From Thioclava sp. GXIMD4216 (GTDB lineage: Bacteria > Pseudomonadota > Alphaproteobacteria > Rhodobacterales > Rhodobacteraceae), in assembly GCF_037949285.1 (NCBI RefSeq), contig NZ_CP149927.1, positions 414,823 to 478,822 of the forward strand: DNA of 64,000 bases, given 5' to 3'. The notes under the pieces were generated by a model. That model searched no databases. It was not told the DNA's origin and saw only the letters and a list, made by a program, of their open reading frames with translations. The translations under genes were made by a program, and so were the position numbers. This document shows positions 7,013 to 16,020 of this stretch, piece by piece; the first letter of the stretch is position 1; every line of letters begins with the position of its first letter.

Positions 7013-9178
7013 GTGTCCATTCCTGTTGGAAAGATTGCGTTCAGCCCCGAGATCGAAGAGTATCTTCGCACAGACCGTGCAACAGTTTCCGTAAAAAGCA
7101 CCAATTTTACCGATGTATCGGCGGTGGTTCTTTCCGAAGCGGATATTGATGCCGGTCTTCTCGACCATGTTCAGGCACTGGGCTTCAATATTCCGGTTTT
7201 TGCCGTCTCGGACGAAGACCCGAATACCACGCCCGGCCTGAAAGGGCTGACCGGCGTTCTGGCGCGCGAAGAAAACAATGTCGAGTATTTCGGACGTATG
7301 GTCGAAGTGGCGGCAGCCAAATTCGACCATGATGTTCTGCCGCCCTTCTTCCGCGAACTCACCCAATACGAGCGGGAAGGCTATGCGCAGTTCGACTGCC
7401 CCGGCCATCAGGGCGGACAGTTTTTCCAGCGCCACCCCGCAGGCCGCCGCTTCTATGAATTCTATGGCGAGAACCTGTTCCGCACGGACCTGTGCAATGC
7501 CGATGTGAAGATGGGCGATCTGCTGATCCATGAGGGGCTGCCCAAACAGGCCGAAATGCACGCCGCCCGTGTGTTCAATTCGGATTACAGCTATCTGGTG
7601 CTCAACGGCACTTCGACCTCGAACAAGATCGCATTGAACGCCATCCTGACCCCCGGGGATCTGGTGCTGTTTGACCGCAACAACCACAAGTCGGTCCATC
7701 ACGGCGCGCTCTTCCTGTCGCAGGCGACGCCGATCTATCTGGAAACCGCGCGCAATGCCTACGGGCTGATCGGCGGGATCGACGAGCACTGCTTCGAGGA
7801 AAGCTATATCCGCGAGCGGATCGCACGGATCGACCCCGAGCGGGCCAAGGCCGAGCGCCCGATCCGGCTGGCCGTGATCCAGCTTGGCACCTATGACGGC
7901 ACCATCTACAACGCGCGTCAGGTCATCGACCGTATCGGCAAGCTGTGCGACTATATCCTGTTTGACAGCGCCTGGGTCGGCTACGAGCAGTTCATTCCGA
8001 TCATGTCGGATTGCTCGCCGCTGCTTCTCGATCTCAAACCCGAGGATCCCGGCATCATCGTCACCCAGAGCGTGCATAAACAGCAGGCCGGGTTCTCGCA
8101 GGCCTCGCAGATCCACAAAAAGGACGCGCATATCGCCTCGGAGCCGCGCTATATCAATGGCGACCGCTTCAACAATTCCTACATGATGCATTATTCGACC
8201 AGCCCGTTCTATCCGATGTTCGCGGCGCTGGAGGTGAACGCGAAGATGCATGCCGATGGCGGCGGCAAACGGCTTTGGGCCAATGCGCTGCGGGTCGGCA
8301 TCGAGGCGCGCAAGATGATCCTGCGCCAATGTTCGATGATCCGTCCTTTCGTGCCCAAGAAGGTCTATGGGCGGCTGTGGGAAGATGCCCCGACCGAAGA
8401 AATCATGAACGACCGCGCCTATTTCGCCTTCGATCCCGAAGACGACTGGCATGGGTTCGAGGGCTACAAGAAGGGGCAGTATTTCGTTGACCCGAACAAG
8501 CTTCTGCTGACCACACCGGGGCTGAAGGTCGAAAGCTTCGATTACGAGGATTTCGGTATTCCCGCGAATATTCTGGCGAATTTCCTGCGCGACAACCATA
8601 TCATCAACGAGAAGGCCGATCTCAACTCGATCCTGTTCCTGATGACGCCTGCCGAGCTGATCACCAAGATGCAGAATCTGGTGGCCACGCTGATCCGCTT
8701 TGAAGAGGCCGTACAGCAGGACCAGCCCTTGGCGCGTGTTCTGCCCGGGATCTATACCGAGCATGCGGCCCGCTATCGCGGCTACACGATCCGGCAGCTC
8801 TGTCAGGAAATGCATGATTTCTACAAGGCCAAGAACGTCAAGCAGATGCAGAAGGACATGTTCCGCGAGCCGAATTTCCCGCCGGTGCGCCGCCCTGCCC
8901 ATGAGGCAAACTGGGACTTCCAGCGCGGCAATGTGGATCTGGTGCCGCTGAGCGAGATTTCGGGCCGCATCTGTGCCGAAGGGGCGCTGCCCTATCCGCC
9001 GGGCATCCTGTGTGTCGTCCCCGGCGAAGCCTGGACCGACCTGACGCGCGATTACTTCCTGACCCTTGAGGAAGGCATCAACAAATTGCCCGGTTTCGCG
9101 CCCGAATTGCAGGGCGTCCACCTGAAAACCGAGGCCGATGGATACATCCGCGCCTATGGTTACGTGCTTAAAAATTAA
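7013..9178 (+). CDS. speF: Ornithine decarboxylase, inducible type (PLP-dependent)
   Basis: 721 residues. Converts ornithine to putrescine and CO2 in the cytoplasm, consuming a proton. It is a fold-type I decarboxylase of the Orn/Lys/Arg family. It has an N-terminal wing domain (about 1-110), a large PLP domain with the Schiff-base lysine at Lys356 in T-Q-S-V-H-K-Q-Q-A-G-F-S-Q, and a C-terminal domain. The S-V-H-K-Q-Q-A-G-F signature and the length match SpeC/SpeF rather than lysine or arginine decarboxylases. Start is GTG with AGGAGG 9 nt upstream. potE follows after 11 bp, as in the E. coli speF-potE operon. A role in acid tolerance and polyamine supply is inferred from that precedent. Confidence 0.93.
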   Translation: MSIPVGKIAFSPEIEEYLRTDRATVSVKSTNFTDVSAVVLSEADIDAGLLDHVQALGFNIPVFAVSDEDPNTTPGLKGLTGVLAREENNVEYFGRMVEVAAAKFDHDVLPPFFRELTQYEREGYAQFDCPGHQGGQFFQRHPAGRRFYEFYGENLFRTDLCNADVKMGDLLIHEGLPKQAEMHAARVFNSDYSYLVLNGTSTSNKIALNAILTPGDLVLFDRNNHKSVHHGALFLSQATPIYLETARNAYGLIGGIDEHCFEESYIRERIARIDPERAKAERPIRLAVIQLGTYDGTIYNARQVIDRIGKLCDYILFDSAWVGYEQFIPIMSDCSPLLLDLKPEDPGIIVTQSVHKQQAGFSQASQIHKKDAHIASEPRYINGDRFNNSYMMHYSTSPFYPMFAALEVNAKMHADGGGKRLWANALRVGIEARKMILRQCSMIRPFVPKKVYGRLWEDAPTEEIMNDRAYFAFDPEDDWHGFEGYKKGQYFVDPNKLLLTTPGLKVESFDYEDFGIPANILANFLRDNHIINEKADLNSILFLMTPAELITKMQNLVATLIRFEEAVQQDQPLARVLPGIYTEHAARYRGYTIRQLCQEMHDFYKAKNVKQMQKDMFREPNFPPVRRPAHEANWDFQRGNVDLVPLSEISGRICAEGALPYPPGILCVVPGEAWTDLTRDYFLTLEEGINKLPGFAPELQGVHLKTEADGYIRAYGYVLKN

Positions 9179-9189
9179 GGAACCCCGTA

Positions 9190-10605
9190 ATGGCACATAA
9201 ACAAGAAAACCGGATGGGCCTTGTCTCGTTAACCACGATCACGGTGGTGAACATGATGGGCTCCGGCATCATCTTGCTGCCTGCGAACCTTGCGCAGGTG
9301 GGCAATATCTCGGTCCTGTCATGGATTGTCACCGCCATCGGTGCCATGCTTCTGGCCTATGCGTTCGCACGGGCGGGCACCTATTCCAACCACCAAGGCG
9401 GGATGGGCGGCTATGCCGAATATGCGCATGGCCGGTCCGGCAACTTCATGACCAACTATACCTATTTCGTGTCGCTGGTTATCGCCAATGTGGCGATTGC
9501 GGTCACGACGGTGGGCTATGGGGCCTCGTTCCTCGGGGTGGAACTTTCACCGCTGATGACGGGATTGCTGACCATCGGCTGCCTGTGGCTGGCTTCGGTG
9601 CTCAATTTCGGCGGCCCGAAGATCACGGGGAAGCTGGGCACCTTTACCGTCTGGGGCGTGATCCTGCCGGTGGCGGGTATCGCCCTTCTGGGCTGGTTCT
9701 GGTTTGACCCCAGCCGCTATGTCGCGGCATGGAACCCCCATGACATGCCGACCTTCCAGGCGTTGAGCGCCTCGATCTCGGTCACGCTCTGGGCGTTTCT
9801 GGGGCTGGAATCGGCCAGCGCCAACGGCGATGCGGTGGAAAACCCCAAACGCAATATCCCCCTTGCCGTGCTGATCGCGACCGGCATCACGGCGTTGCTG
9901 TATATTGCCTCGACCAGCGTGATCGCGGGGATCGTGCCGATTGACCAGCTTGCGGCCTCGAATGCGCCTTTCGGTCTGGTTTTCGCCCAGATCATGGACC
10001 CGACCGTGGGCAAGATCGTGATCGGCCTGATGGTGATCTCGTGCTTCGGTTCGCTGCTGGGCTGGCAGTTCACCATTGCCGAGGTGGCGCGGTCTTCGGC
10101 TGTTACGGGCTATTTCCTGCCCTTCTTCGCCAAAGTCACCCAATCCGGCGCGCCGATCGTCGGGATCTGCGTGATCACGCTGGCGCAAACGGCACTGTCG
10201 CTGATGACCATCAGCCCCACGCTGAACACACAGTTCTCCTTGCTGGTCAATCTGGCGGTGATGACCAACCTGATCCCCTATATCCTGTCGATGTCGGCAC
10301 TCAGCTCGTTGCAGCATGCCGAGAAAGTGCCGGATTCTGCGGCGCGGACTACCAATATCGTGGCCATCATCGCCGCCCTCTACAGCCTTTATGCGCTTTA
10401 TGCCACGGGCACGCAGGCAATGATGTATGGTGGTCTGGTGACCTTTGCGGGATGGGTGCTGTTCAGCCTTGTGGCCGCGCGGCTCAATCACCGTCCCGTG
10501 CGTCAGCCGGGCACGGGCGAGACAGCCGCAGCCCCCGATGCCAACGGCACCTATACCGCCGTGGCCGCCAGTGCGCAGAAAGCCGTGCTGGAAGAAAGCC
10601 GCTAA
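9190..10605 (+). CDS. potE: Putrescine/ornithine antiporter
   Basis: 471-residue APC-family inner-membrane transporter with about 12 hydrophobic segments. It matches PotE throughout: the N-terminal V-N-M-M-G-S-G-I-I block, G-G-M-G-G-Y-A-E-Y-A, W-A-F-L-G-L-E-S-A and G-S-L-L-G-W-Q-F-T. PotE exchanges external ornithine for internal putrescine, completing the decarboxylation/antiport cycle with SpeF. It is about 30 residues longer than E. coli PotE, the extra part being a polar C-terminal tail rich in Ala, Gly and Thr. The ATG at 9190 has an AAGGAA site, and the gene is co-transcribed with speF. Confidence 0.92.
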   Translation: MAHKQENRMGLVSLTTITVVNMMGSGIILLPANLAQVGNISVLSWIVTAIGAMLLAYAFARAGTYSNHQGGMGGYAEYAHGRSGNFMTNYTYFVSLVIANVAIAVTTVGYGASFLGVELSPLMTGLLTIGCLWLASVLNFGGPKITGKLGTFTVWGVILPVAGIALLGWFWFDPSRYVAAWNPHDMPTFQALSASISVTLWAFLGLESASANGDAVENPKRNIPLAVLIATGITALLYIASTSVIAGIVPIDQLAASNAPFGLVFAQIMDPTVGKIVIGLMVISCFGSLLGWQFTIAEVARSSAVTGYFLPFFAKVTQSGAPIVGICVITLAQTALSLMTISPTLNTQFSLLVNLAVMTNLIPYILSMSALSSLQHAEKVPDSAARTTNIVAIIAALYSLYALYATGTQAMMYGGLVTFAGWVLFSLVAARLNHRPVRQPGTGETAAAPDANGTYTAVAASAQKAVLEESR

Positions 10606-10643
10606 TCCGGCGCGTACCGGATCTGCTTGCACAGACCTCTTGC

Positions 10644-10666
10644 AACGGGCCCTTCCGGGCCCGTTT
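10644..10666 (+). terminator. Terminator after potE
   Basis: A 9-bp perfect stem AACGGGCCC/GGGCCCGTT with a TTCC loop, followed by TTTCC, 39 bp after the potE stop. It is symmetrical enough to serve the converging gene at 10705-11685 as well. Confidence 0.8.
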
Positions 10667-10704
10667 CCTATGGCGCTTGACAAAGGATGGTTGGCGAAGC
10701 GGGC

Positions 10705-11685
10705 TTAGTAGCCGCGCAGGCGATCGACCAGATAGGTCAGTGCCGCCCCGTCCCGCAGCTCTCTTGCGGTCTGCACGACCTGCTCGGCCACGACGTCTGG
10801 CAAAGAGTCACTGGCCACATGCGGCGTGATCCGCAGCCGCGGATGTGTCCAGAACGGATGATCTTGCGGCAGCGGTTCGGTGCGGAACACATCCAGCGTC
10901 GCCCCCGCCAGCTGCCCCGACTCCAAGGCGGCCAGCAAATCGGCCTCGACCAGATGTTCGCCCCGACCGATCTGCACCAGATAGGCCCCCTGCGCCAGAC
11001 AGGCGAAAAGCGCGCCCTGCAGCACATTCTCGGTGGCGGGGGTCAAGGGCAGCACATTGACCAGATAGCGCGCCTCCTGTGCGGCCTCCCGCATGGCCTC
11101 GGGGCCAAAACAGTATTCCACCCCTTCGATGCGGGCCGCGGTCTCGGGCAAGGACCGGCAGGCCACCCGCACCCTGAACCCCAAGGCCCGCATCGCGCGC
11201 GCCACGGCTCGCCCCATCGTGCCATGCCCCAGCACCGCCACAACAGACGCCGCAGGTGCCCGCAAGGGCAGCGGGGCCCAGCACCGCGCCTGCGCCTGCG
11301 CGGCCAGCGCGCCAAAGGACCGTTCGTGATGCAGCACCTCATGGGCCGCGAAACCGGCCATGAGATCGGCCTGATGCGGGTCGCGCACCCGCGCGATCTG
11401 CACGGGCGGGCGCGGGCCTTGCCCCTCAAGCCCCGGATGCGTCAGAAGCGCATCCACCCCCGCCCCGATCGACATCGCCAGATGCAGGTTCGGATAGGGC
11501 GCAAAGGCCGTGTCTTCGGGCAGCCAGCAGATCGCGAAGCGGATCGCGGACGGATCGGTCACCTCCTCGGGGCGGCAGAGCACGACATCGGCACCTTGCG
11601 CATGCAAGGCCGCGCCATACAGCGCCTCAAGGTCCAGAGTCTGGCTCAGATAGACGCCGTGAATGACCGTCTCGGGCATTGTCAT
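10705..11685 (-). CDS. D-2-hydroxyacid dehydrogenase, glyoxylate/hydroxypyruvate reductase type
   Basis: 326 residues, NAD(P)H-dependent. The Rossmann motif G-H-G-T-M-G sits mid-protein. The catalytic Arg (Q-I-G-R-G-E-H), Glu (D-V-F-R-T-E-P-L-P) and His (T-P-H-V-A) follow in the usual order. The pattern D-V-F-R-T-E-P-L-P-x-D-H-P-F-W is typical of GhrA-like enzymes, which reduce glyoxylate to glycolate and hydroxypyruvate to glycerate. Start ATG at 11685 with AGAAGGAAC just upstream; a second ATG two codons later is possible. It is divergent from the M20 amidohydrolase and shares its promoter region. Substrate assignment is by family only. Confidence 0.8.
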   Translation of the reverse strand: MTMPETVIHGVYLSQTLDLEALYGAALHAQGADVVLCRPEEVTDPSAIRFAICWLPEDTAFAPYPNLHLAMSIGAGVDALLTHPGLEGQGPRPPVQIARVRDPHQADLMAGFAAHEVLHHERSFGALAAQAQARCWAPLPLRAPAASVVAVLGHGTMGRAVARAMRALGFRVRVACRSLPETAARIEGVEYCFGPEAMREAAQEARYLVNVLPLTPATENVLQGALFACLAQGAYLVQIGRGEHLVEADLLAALESGQLAGATLDVFRTEPLPQDHPFWTHPRLRITPHVASDSLPDVVAEQVVQTARELRDGAALTYLVDRLRGY

Positions 11686-11728
11686 GTTCCTTCTGTGCGG
11701 ACTGTTTCGGCTTTTTGTTGCACAATCG

Positions 11729-11734
11729 TATAAT
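11729..11734 (+). promoter_or_regulatory. Candidate -10 element for the M20 amidohydrolase
   Basis: An exact TATAAT. Transcription starting about 7 nt later would give a short leader containing AAGGAGA and favours the ATG at 11776 as the translation start. No good -35 hexamer is visible at the ideal distance (TTCGGC at 17 bp). Confidence 0.4.
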
Positions 11735-11775
11735 TGATGCCAAGGAGAAACTCCCAACGCCTCTGCGAGTGTAGC

Positions 11776-12990
11776 ATGACCCACTTCCCCCCAAGCGAGA
11801 CGGGCATCAACGATCTGACGCGCCGGATCGATGACAAGGTGGCCGAGATCGCCCCGCATCTGGTCGCGCTGCGCCGCGACATCCACGCCCATCCGGAAAT
11901 CGGCTTTGAAACGCAGCGGACGGCGGATCTGGTCGCGCATGAATTGCGGCAGATGGGGCTTGAGGTCACCACCGGTATCGGACGCACCGGCGTGATTGCC
12001 GAAATCACGGGGGCCCTGCCCGGCCCCTGCCTGATCCTGCGCGCCGATATGGATGCCCTGCCCATCGAGGAGCGCACGGATCTGCCCTTCGCCTCGCAGA
12101 TACAGGGCGCGATGCATGCCTGCGGGCATGATATCCACACATCGGCCCTGCTGGGGGCGGCCTATGTGCTCAGAGATCTGACACAAGAGCTTGCCGGACG
12201 GGTGCGACTGGTGTTCCAGCCTGCCGAGGAAACCGTTGAAAGCGGTGCCGCCGCGATGATCGCAGACGGGGCTGCGGAGGGCGCCGATATGGCCATCGCC
12301 TTCCACAACCAGCCGGAACTCCCCGCAGGAGAGCTGCGCCTGATCCACGGCGCCAGCACCGCCTCGAGCGATGAATTCTGCGTGACGGTTCTCGGGTCTT
12401 CGGGCCATGCCGCGCGGCCACATCTTGCGCTGGACCCGATCGTGGCCTGCGCGCATATCATCACACAGTTGCAGACCATCGTGTCGCGCCGGATGGACCC
12501 CGCCGACCCGATGGTGCTGACCATCGGCCAGATCGCGGGCGGGTTCACCGAAAATATCATCCCCGATAGCTGTAGCTTCAAAGGCACGATCCGTTGCCGC
12601 TCGGCACAGACCCGCGACATGGCCGAGGAACGCTTCCGCCAGATCTGCACCGATACCGCCCGTGCGCTCGGGGTCCGGGCCGAGGTCACCTATCTGCGCG
12701 GTGCGCCTGCGTTGCAAAATGACAAAACGCTGGTCGACCGTGCCCTGACCAGCCTGAGCGCGCATTTCGGCACCGCTCCCCATACGCAGACGGGCACCGA
12801 TTTCGGAGCCGAGGATTTTTCCTATTTCTCCGAACGTCTGCCCGCGCTGCAATTCCATGTCGGCTCGGGCCAGCCCGGTCGGGATGACCGCCTGCACAAT
12901 TCGGATTACCAACCCGATGAAAGCGCCATCACGCTTTCGGCAAGAGCCCTCAGCCGGTTGGCCGCCGATTTCCTAAGCCCTGCGCGATAA
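11776..12990 (+). CDS. M20-family amidohydrolase (hippurate hydrolase-like)
   Basis: 404 residues. Zinc/manganese-dependent M20D amidohydrolase that cleaves N-acyl amino acids or similar amides. It has the R-R-D-I-H-A-H-P-E block near the N-terminus, R-A-D-M-D-A-L-P, the metal-binding M-H-A-C-G-H-D (Cys and His) and E-E-T-V-E-S-G, followed by the dimerisation domain and T-D-F-G-A-E-D-F-S near the C-terminus. The first in-frame codons at 11734-11737 overlap the predicted -10 box, so the later ATG is preferred. The gene after it, 22 bp downstream, is a homocysteine methyltransferase-like enzyme; together they suggest amino-acid derivative salvage. Confidence 0.82.
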   Translation: MTHFPPSETGINDLTRRIDDKVAEIAPHLVALRRDIHAHPEIGFETQRTADLVAHELRQMGLEVTTGIGRTGVIAEITGALPGPCLILRADMDALPIEERTDLPFASQIQGAMHACGHDIHTSALLGAAYVLRDLTQELAGRVRLVFQPAEETVESGAAAMIADGAAEGADMAIAFHNQPELPAGELRLIHGASTASSDEFCVTVLGSSGHAARPHLALDPIVACAHIITQLQTIVSRRMDPADPMVLTIGQIAGGFTENIIPDSCSFKGTIRCRSAQTRDMAEERFRQICTDTARALGVRAEVTYLRGAPALQNDKTLVDRALTSLSAHFGTAPHTQTGTDFGAEDFSYFSERLPALQFHVGSGQPGRDDRLHNSDYQPDESAITLSARALSRLAADFLSPAR

Positions 12991-13012
12991 GCGCGATTGG
13001 AGGACCCTTTCA

Positions 13013-13912
13013 ATGACCACCATCACTCTCCTCGACGGCGGCATGAGCCGCGAATTGCAACATTGGGGGGCCGAACTGCGCCAACCCGAATGGTCGGCGG
13101 TCGCGCTGATCGAAACCCCCGAGATCGTGCAGGTCGCGCATGAGGCCTTCCTGAAAGCCGGTGCGCAGGTTATCACCACCAATAGCTATGCCGTCGTGCC
13201 TTTCCATCTGGGCGAAGAGCGCTTTGCCCGCGATGGGGCCGCTCTGGCAACCGATGCCGCCCGTCTGGCCCGCGCCGCCGCCGACAAATTCCCGGGCGCG
13301 CGCGTGGCAGGCAGCCTGCCGCCGCCCTGCGGCTCCTATATGCCCGAAGCTTTCGACGCGGCCATCGCCCGCCCGATCCTCGACATGCTGGTCGGCGCGA
13401 TGCAGGACAAGGTCGATCTGTGGGTGGCCGAAACGCTTAGCAGCCTTGCCGAGGCCCGCTGTGCCGTCGCCGCCGCCAAATCCAGCGGCAAGCCGGTCTG
13501 GCTGTCCTTCACCCTGCATGACAGCGAAGGGGCACTGGACCAGCCTCCGGCCCTGCGCAGCGGTGAGAGTGTCGCGGAGGCTGCCCGTCTGGCGCAGGAA
13601 CTGGGGGCCGAGGCGCTGCTGTTCAACTGCTCCATGCCCGAAGTCATGGAACCCGCCATCAAGGCCGCCCGTGCCGCCTTTGGCGACGCACAACTGCCGA
13701 TCGGCATCTATGCCAATGCCTTTGAATCGCAAGATGATGACGGGGCCGCCAATGAAGTGCTCTCGCAGGTCCGCAAGGATCTGACGCCGGCGGGCTATCT
13801 GCAATGGGTCGATCAGTGGATCGCGGCAGGGGCCACGATGGTGGGCGGATGCTGCGGGATCGGCTCCGAGCATATCGCAGCGATTGCCGCGCATCTGGCG
13901 CAGAAAGCCTGA
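13013..13912 (+). CDS. Homocysteine S-methyltransferase family protein
   Basis: 299 residues, a single Hcy-binding TIM-barrel domain. It transfers a methyl group to homocysteine, probably from S-methylmethionine or a betaine, to form methionine. The N-terminal L-L-D-G-G-M-S-R-E-L resembles the usual D-G-G, and the zinc-binding cysteines appear as L-F-N-C-S-M-P-E and the terminal G-G-C-C-G-I-G. ATG at 13013 with GGAGGACC upstream. It probably shares a transcript with the M20 gene. Family assignment is firm; the methyl donor is unknown. Confidence 0.82.
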   Translation: MTTITLLDGGMSRELQHWGAELRQPEWSAVALIETPEIVQVAHEAFLKAGAQVITTNSYAVVPFHLGEERFARDGAALATDAARLARAAADKFPGARVAGSLPPPCGSYMPEAFDAAIARPILDMLVGAMQDKVDLWVAETLSSLAEARCAVAAAKSSGKPVWLSFTLHDSEGALDQPPALRSGESVAEAARLAQELGAEALLFNCSMPEVMEPAIKAARAAFGDAQLPIGIYANAFESQDDDGAANEVLSQVRKDLTPAGYLQWVDQWIAAGATMVGGCCGIGSEHIAAIAAHLAQKA

Positions 13913-13939
13913 GCGGGCTCTGACGCACATCCCAACTGG

Positions 13940-13972
13940 CGCCCCGCAGGTTTTCCCTCGCGGGGCGTTTTC
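13940..13972 (+). terminator. Terminator after the homocysteine methyltransferase gene
   Basis: 8-bp stem CGCCCCGC/GCGGGGCG with a 12-nt loop, followed by TTTTCTG, 27 bp after the stop. Confidence 0.8.
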
Positions 13973-14026
13973 TGTTACGATGGCGCCGGTGGCCTGCCGG
14001 ACGCCCCGCGGGGGGGCTATCAGGGC

Positions 14027-14074
14027 GGATCATCCCAAAGCCCGGCTCATCCCAAAACCCGGATCATCCCAGAG
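14027..14074. repeat. 17-bp tandem repeat, about 2.8 copies
   Basis: Units GGATCATCCCAAAGCCC (14027-14043), GGCTCATCCCAAAACCC (14044-14060) and the partial GGATCATCCCAGAG (14061-14074). The third unit carries the stop codon of the GNAT gene (14064-14066), so the array spans the gene's 3' end. Each unit supplies one more potential stop in the same phase or near it. Origin is probably replication slippage. Confidence 0.75.
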
Positions 14075-15032
14075 AATGCGCCGAAAGCCCGTAGATCTGT
14101 AGCCCGTCCTGCGGGCGCCGCATCACGCCATTGCGCATTTCGGTGACGGTATCGAAGACCCCAAGACCCGCCGATGCCAGAAAGGCCGCGAATTGCTCGC
14201 TTTCAACCGGCGTATCCAGACGGGCGAACTGGCCCTCCAGCGCTTGTAGGAACGGAGTTGCCAGCTGCATGGCGATGCGGTCATTTTCGGCCACAAGCGG
14301 CCCGATTACCACGCCCTTTCCGAAGTCGCGTTTGAGCGCATAGCCCACCACCCGACCCTCTCGCAGGGCCACCATCCCGTCGGAAAGCCTCACGAACATC
14401 TCCAGCATCGCATGACGATCGGCCCCGTAGGCATGGCTGTCAAGCGCGTGGATCTGCGCCAGATCGGCAGGCTCCAGCGGGCGCACCTCCAGCCCCGGCA
14501 CAGCGGTGGGCGGCCGCATGGGCCGCACGATACCCTGATGCTGCCAGATCGTGCCCACCGGCACGAAACCGGCATATTCATAAAGACGGTAGGCTGCACG
14601 GGTGGCAGACAGCCGCAAGTCGCGGCCTTCACAATCGCGCATGATCCGCCGCAAGAGGCGCGCGCCTGCCCCGTAGCTTTGCAGACGCGGTGTGGTGATC
14701 ATCATCCCGAACATGGCGTAATCCTCGCCCACCGGAAAATACATCGCCGACCCCAAGGGGCGCCCGATCCCGTCTATCGCCAGATAGCCCCGCCCGAGCG
14801 CCAGAAACACATCCAGATCCCGCGCGCGATGGGGCCAGAACACCGAGACCGTCAGTTCGTGCAGCGCCTGCCGGTGCGCGGGGGTCAGCGTGATGATATC
14901 GGCTTTATAGCTATCGATCTGAATGGAATTCTCGTCGGCCACATGTTGATGCGCCATGAAATCAATATACCGCGTTCTTGCCGCCTGAGGCATCGTTTCG
15001 GAACACGGACCAATCGTGGTATTGCGGCTCAT
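14064..15032 (-). CDS. GNAT-family N-acetyltransferase, tandem-domain type
   Basis: 322 residues from the ATG at 15032, which has GAGGAAGGG upstream. The N-terminal half (about 30-160) carries the GNAT core, with S-A-M-Y-F-P-V-G-E-D-Y-A-M-F-G-M-M and the acetyl-CoA-binding region Q-S-Y-G-A-G-A-R-L-L, then A-A-Y-R-L-Y-E-Y-A-G-F. The C-terminal half (about 175-320) is a second, degenerate acetyltransferase-like domain. Such proteins acetylate amines or amino groups of small molecules. An alternative start at 14957 would remove 25 residues. The acceptor cannot be predicted. It stands alone between a terminator and the iol operon. Confidence 0.75.
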   Translation of the reverse strand: MSRNTTIGPCSETMPQAARTRYIDFMAHQHVADENSIQIDSYKADIITLTPAHRQALHELTVSVFWPHRARDLDVFLALGRGYLAIDGIGRPLGSAMYFPVGEDYAMFGMMITTPRLQSYGAGARLLRRIMRDCEGRDLRLSATRAAYRLYEYAGFVPVGTIWQHQGIVRPMRPPTAVPGLEVRPLEPADLAQIHALDSHAYGADRHAMLEMFVRLSDGMVALREGRVVGYALKRDFGKGVVIGPLVAENDRIAMQLATPFLQALEGQFARLDTPVESEQFAAFLASAGLGVFDTVTEMRNGVMRRPQDGLQIYGLSAHSLG

Positions 15033-15146
15033 GCACCCTTCCTCATCAATAGGTCGCGACCAGTCTAAACGACAAAACAAAGCCGTTTATACCGTATCTG
15101 CGCGCCAGTTGATAGATTCTGCTGGAGTGATGCTTTTTGTCGCGAT

Positions 15147-15170
15147 GCCCTGCCCCCGACGGGACAGGGC
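15147..15170 (-). terminator. Hairpin downstream of the inositol operon
   Basis: GCCCTGCCC/GGGACAGGGC imperfect stem with one mismatch and a 5-nt loop, 38 bp beyond the last iol-operon stop. It lacks a proper T-run on the minus strand, so it may terminate weakly or act as a 3' stabilising structure. Confidence 0.5.
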
Positions 15171-15207
15171 CGGACAGCAGGGCGTGTAAAGGCGGTGGGG
15201 CCGTGCC

Positions 15208-15987
15208 CTAGAGGGTGAAGGCCGCGACGAAGGCCGCGACGGCTGCATCGCTATCCCCCTGCGCCCATGCCTCCAGCCCGACAGGCCCATGATAGCCCAT
15301 CGCCTGCAAACCACGGGCGATGACCGGATAATTGATCTCGCCAGTGCCCGGCTCGCAACGACCGGGCGTGTCGGCCACCTGCAGCTCGCCGATCCAAGGC
15401 AGGGATTTCTCGCACCAGCGCAGCAGATCCCCCTCCCCGATCTGCGTATGATAGAGGTCGAGATTCATCCGCAGCTCGGGGCGGTCAATCGAAGACACAA
15501 GCGCCAGAACATCCCCCGTCGCCCCGAAAGGACAGCCCGGATGGTCCATTTGGTTGAGATTTTCCAAGGTAAAGACCACGCCCTCCTCGGCGGCCAGATC
15601 GCAGATCCGCTCGAGCGTGTCGCGAGCTTTCAGCCACATCGGCCCCGTGACCGTCTCGTGCCGCCAGATCGGCAAACCGCCCTCGCCCAGACCGGTGCCG
15701 TGCAGATTGAGCCGACGCACGCCAAGCCGCTTGCCCACCTTGATCGTCTCGCGGGCCGAGGCGAGGAGCAGATCCGCCCCCTCCGCATCGGCCAGCCGTC
15801 CTTCGAGATAGCCGTTCATGATCGTATAATCGGCCCCCACCGCTTCGAGCTTGGCCAGATCGTGATCGGGCCAGTTCCAAAGCCCCACGCCGAGACCTTG
15901 CTCGGTCAGGCGCGCGGCGCGCCATTCGATGGGTTTGTCGCGCCAGAGCATCTCGGCGCAGGCGGCAAGCTGGAAAGGCTGTGTCAT
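15208..15987 (-). CDS. Sugar phosphate isomerase/epimerase (TIM barrel; hydroxypyruvate isomerase/IolI-like)
   Basis: 259 residues, xylose-isomerase-like TIM barrel. Conserved metal-site segments are F-T-L-E-N-L-N, N-L-D-L-Y-H-T-Q, G-E-L-Q-V-A-D-T-P-G-R and a terminal G-L-E-A-W. The G-E-I-N-Y-P segment is typical of hydroxypyruvate isomerase (Hyi) relatives. ATG at 15987 with GGAGA 9 nt upstream; a second ATG lies at 16008. Last gene of the iol operon, 33 bp after iolE. In this setting it could act as an inosose isomerase (IolI/IolH-like), but the sequence does not separate these options. Confidence 0.72.
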   Translation of the reverse strand: MTQPFQLAACAEMLWRDKPIEWRAARLTEQGLGVGLWNWPDHDLAKLEAVGADYTIMNGYLEGRLADAEGADLLLASARETIKVGKRLGVRRLNLHGTGLGEGGLPIWRHETVTGPMWLKARDTLERICDLAAEEGVVFTLENLNQMDHPGCPFGATGDVLALVSSIDRPELRMNLDLYHTQIGEGDLLRWCEKSLPWIGELQVADTPGRCEPGTGEINYPVIARGLQAMGYHGPVGLEAWAQGDSDAAVAAFVAAFTL

Positions 15988-16020
15988 CCTAGGGTCTCCA
16001 ACAGGCATGAAATCGCAGGC

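Noticed and set aside
6923..9196. 757-codon open frame on the minus strand opposite speF
   Set aside because: Exact antisense to a well-recognised decarboxylase; composition reflects the codon bias of the other strand, and no ribosome binding site or family match is visible.
10705..12912. Extension of the GhrA-like gene to 735 codons
   Set aside because: The added N-terminus is antisense to the M20 gene; the ATG at 11685 has a good ribosome binding site and a full-length protein.
14027..14074. Possible CRISPR-like array
   Set aside because: Units are directly abutting 17-bp tandem repeats with no spacers.
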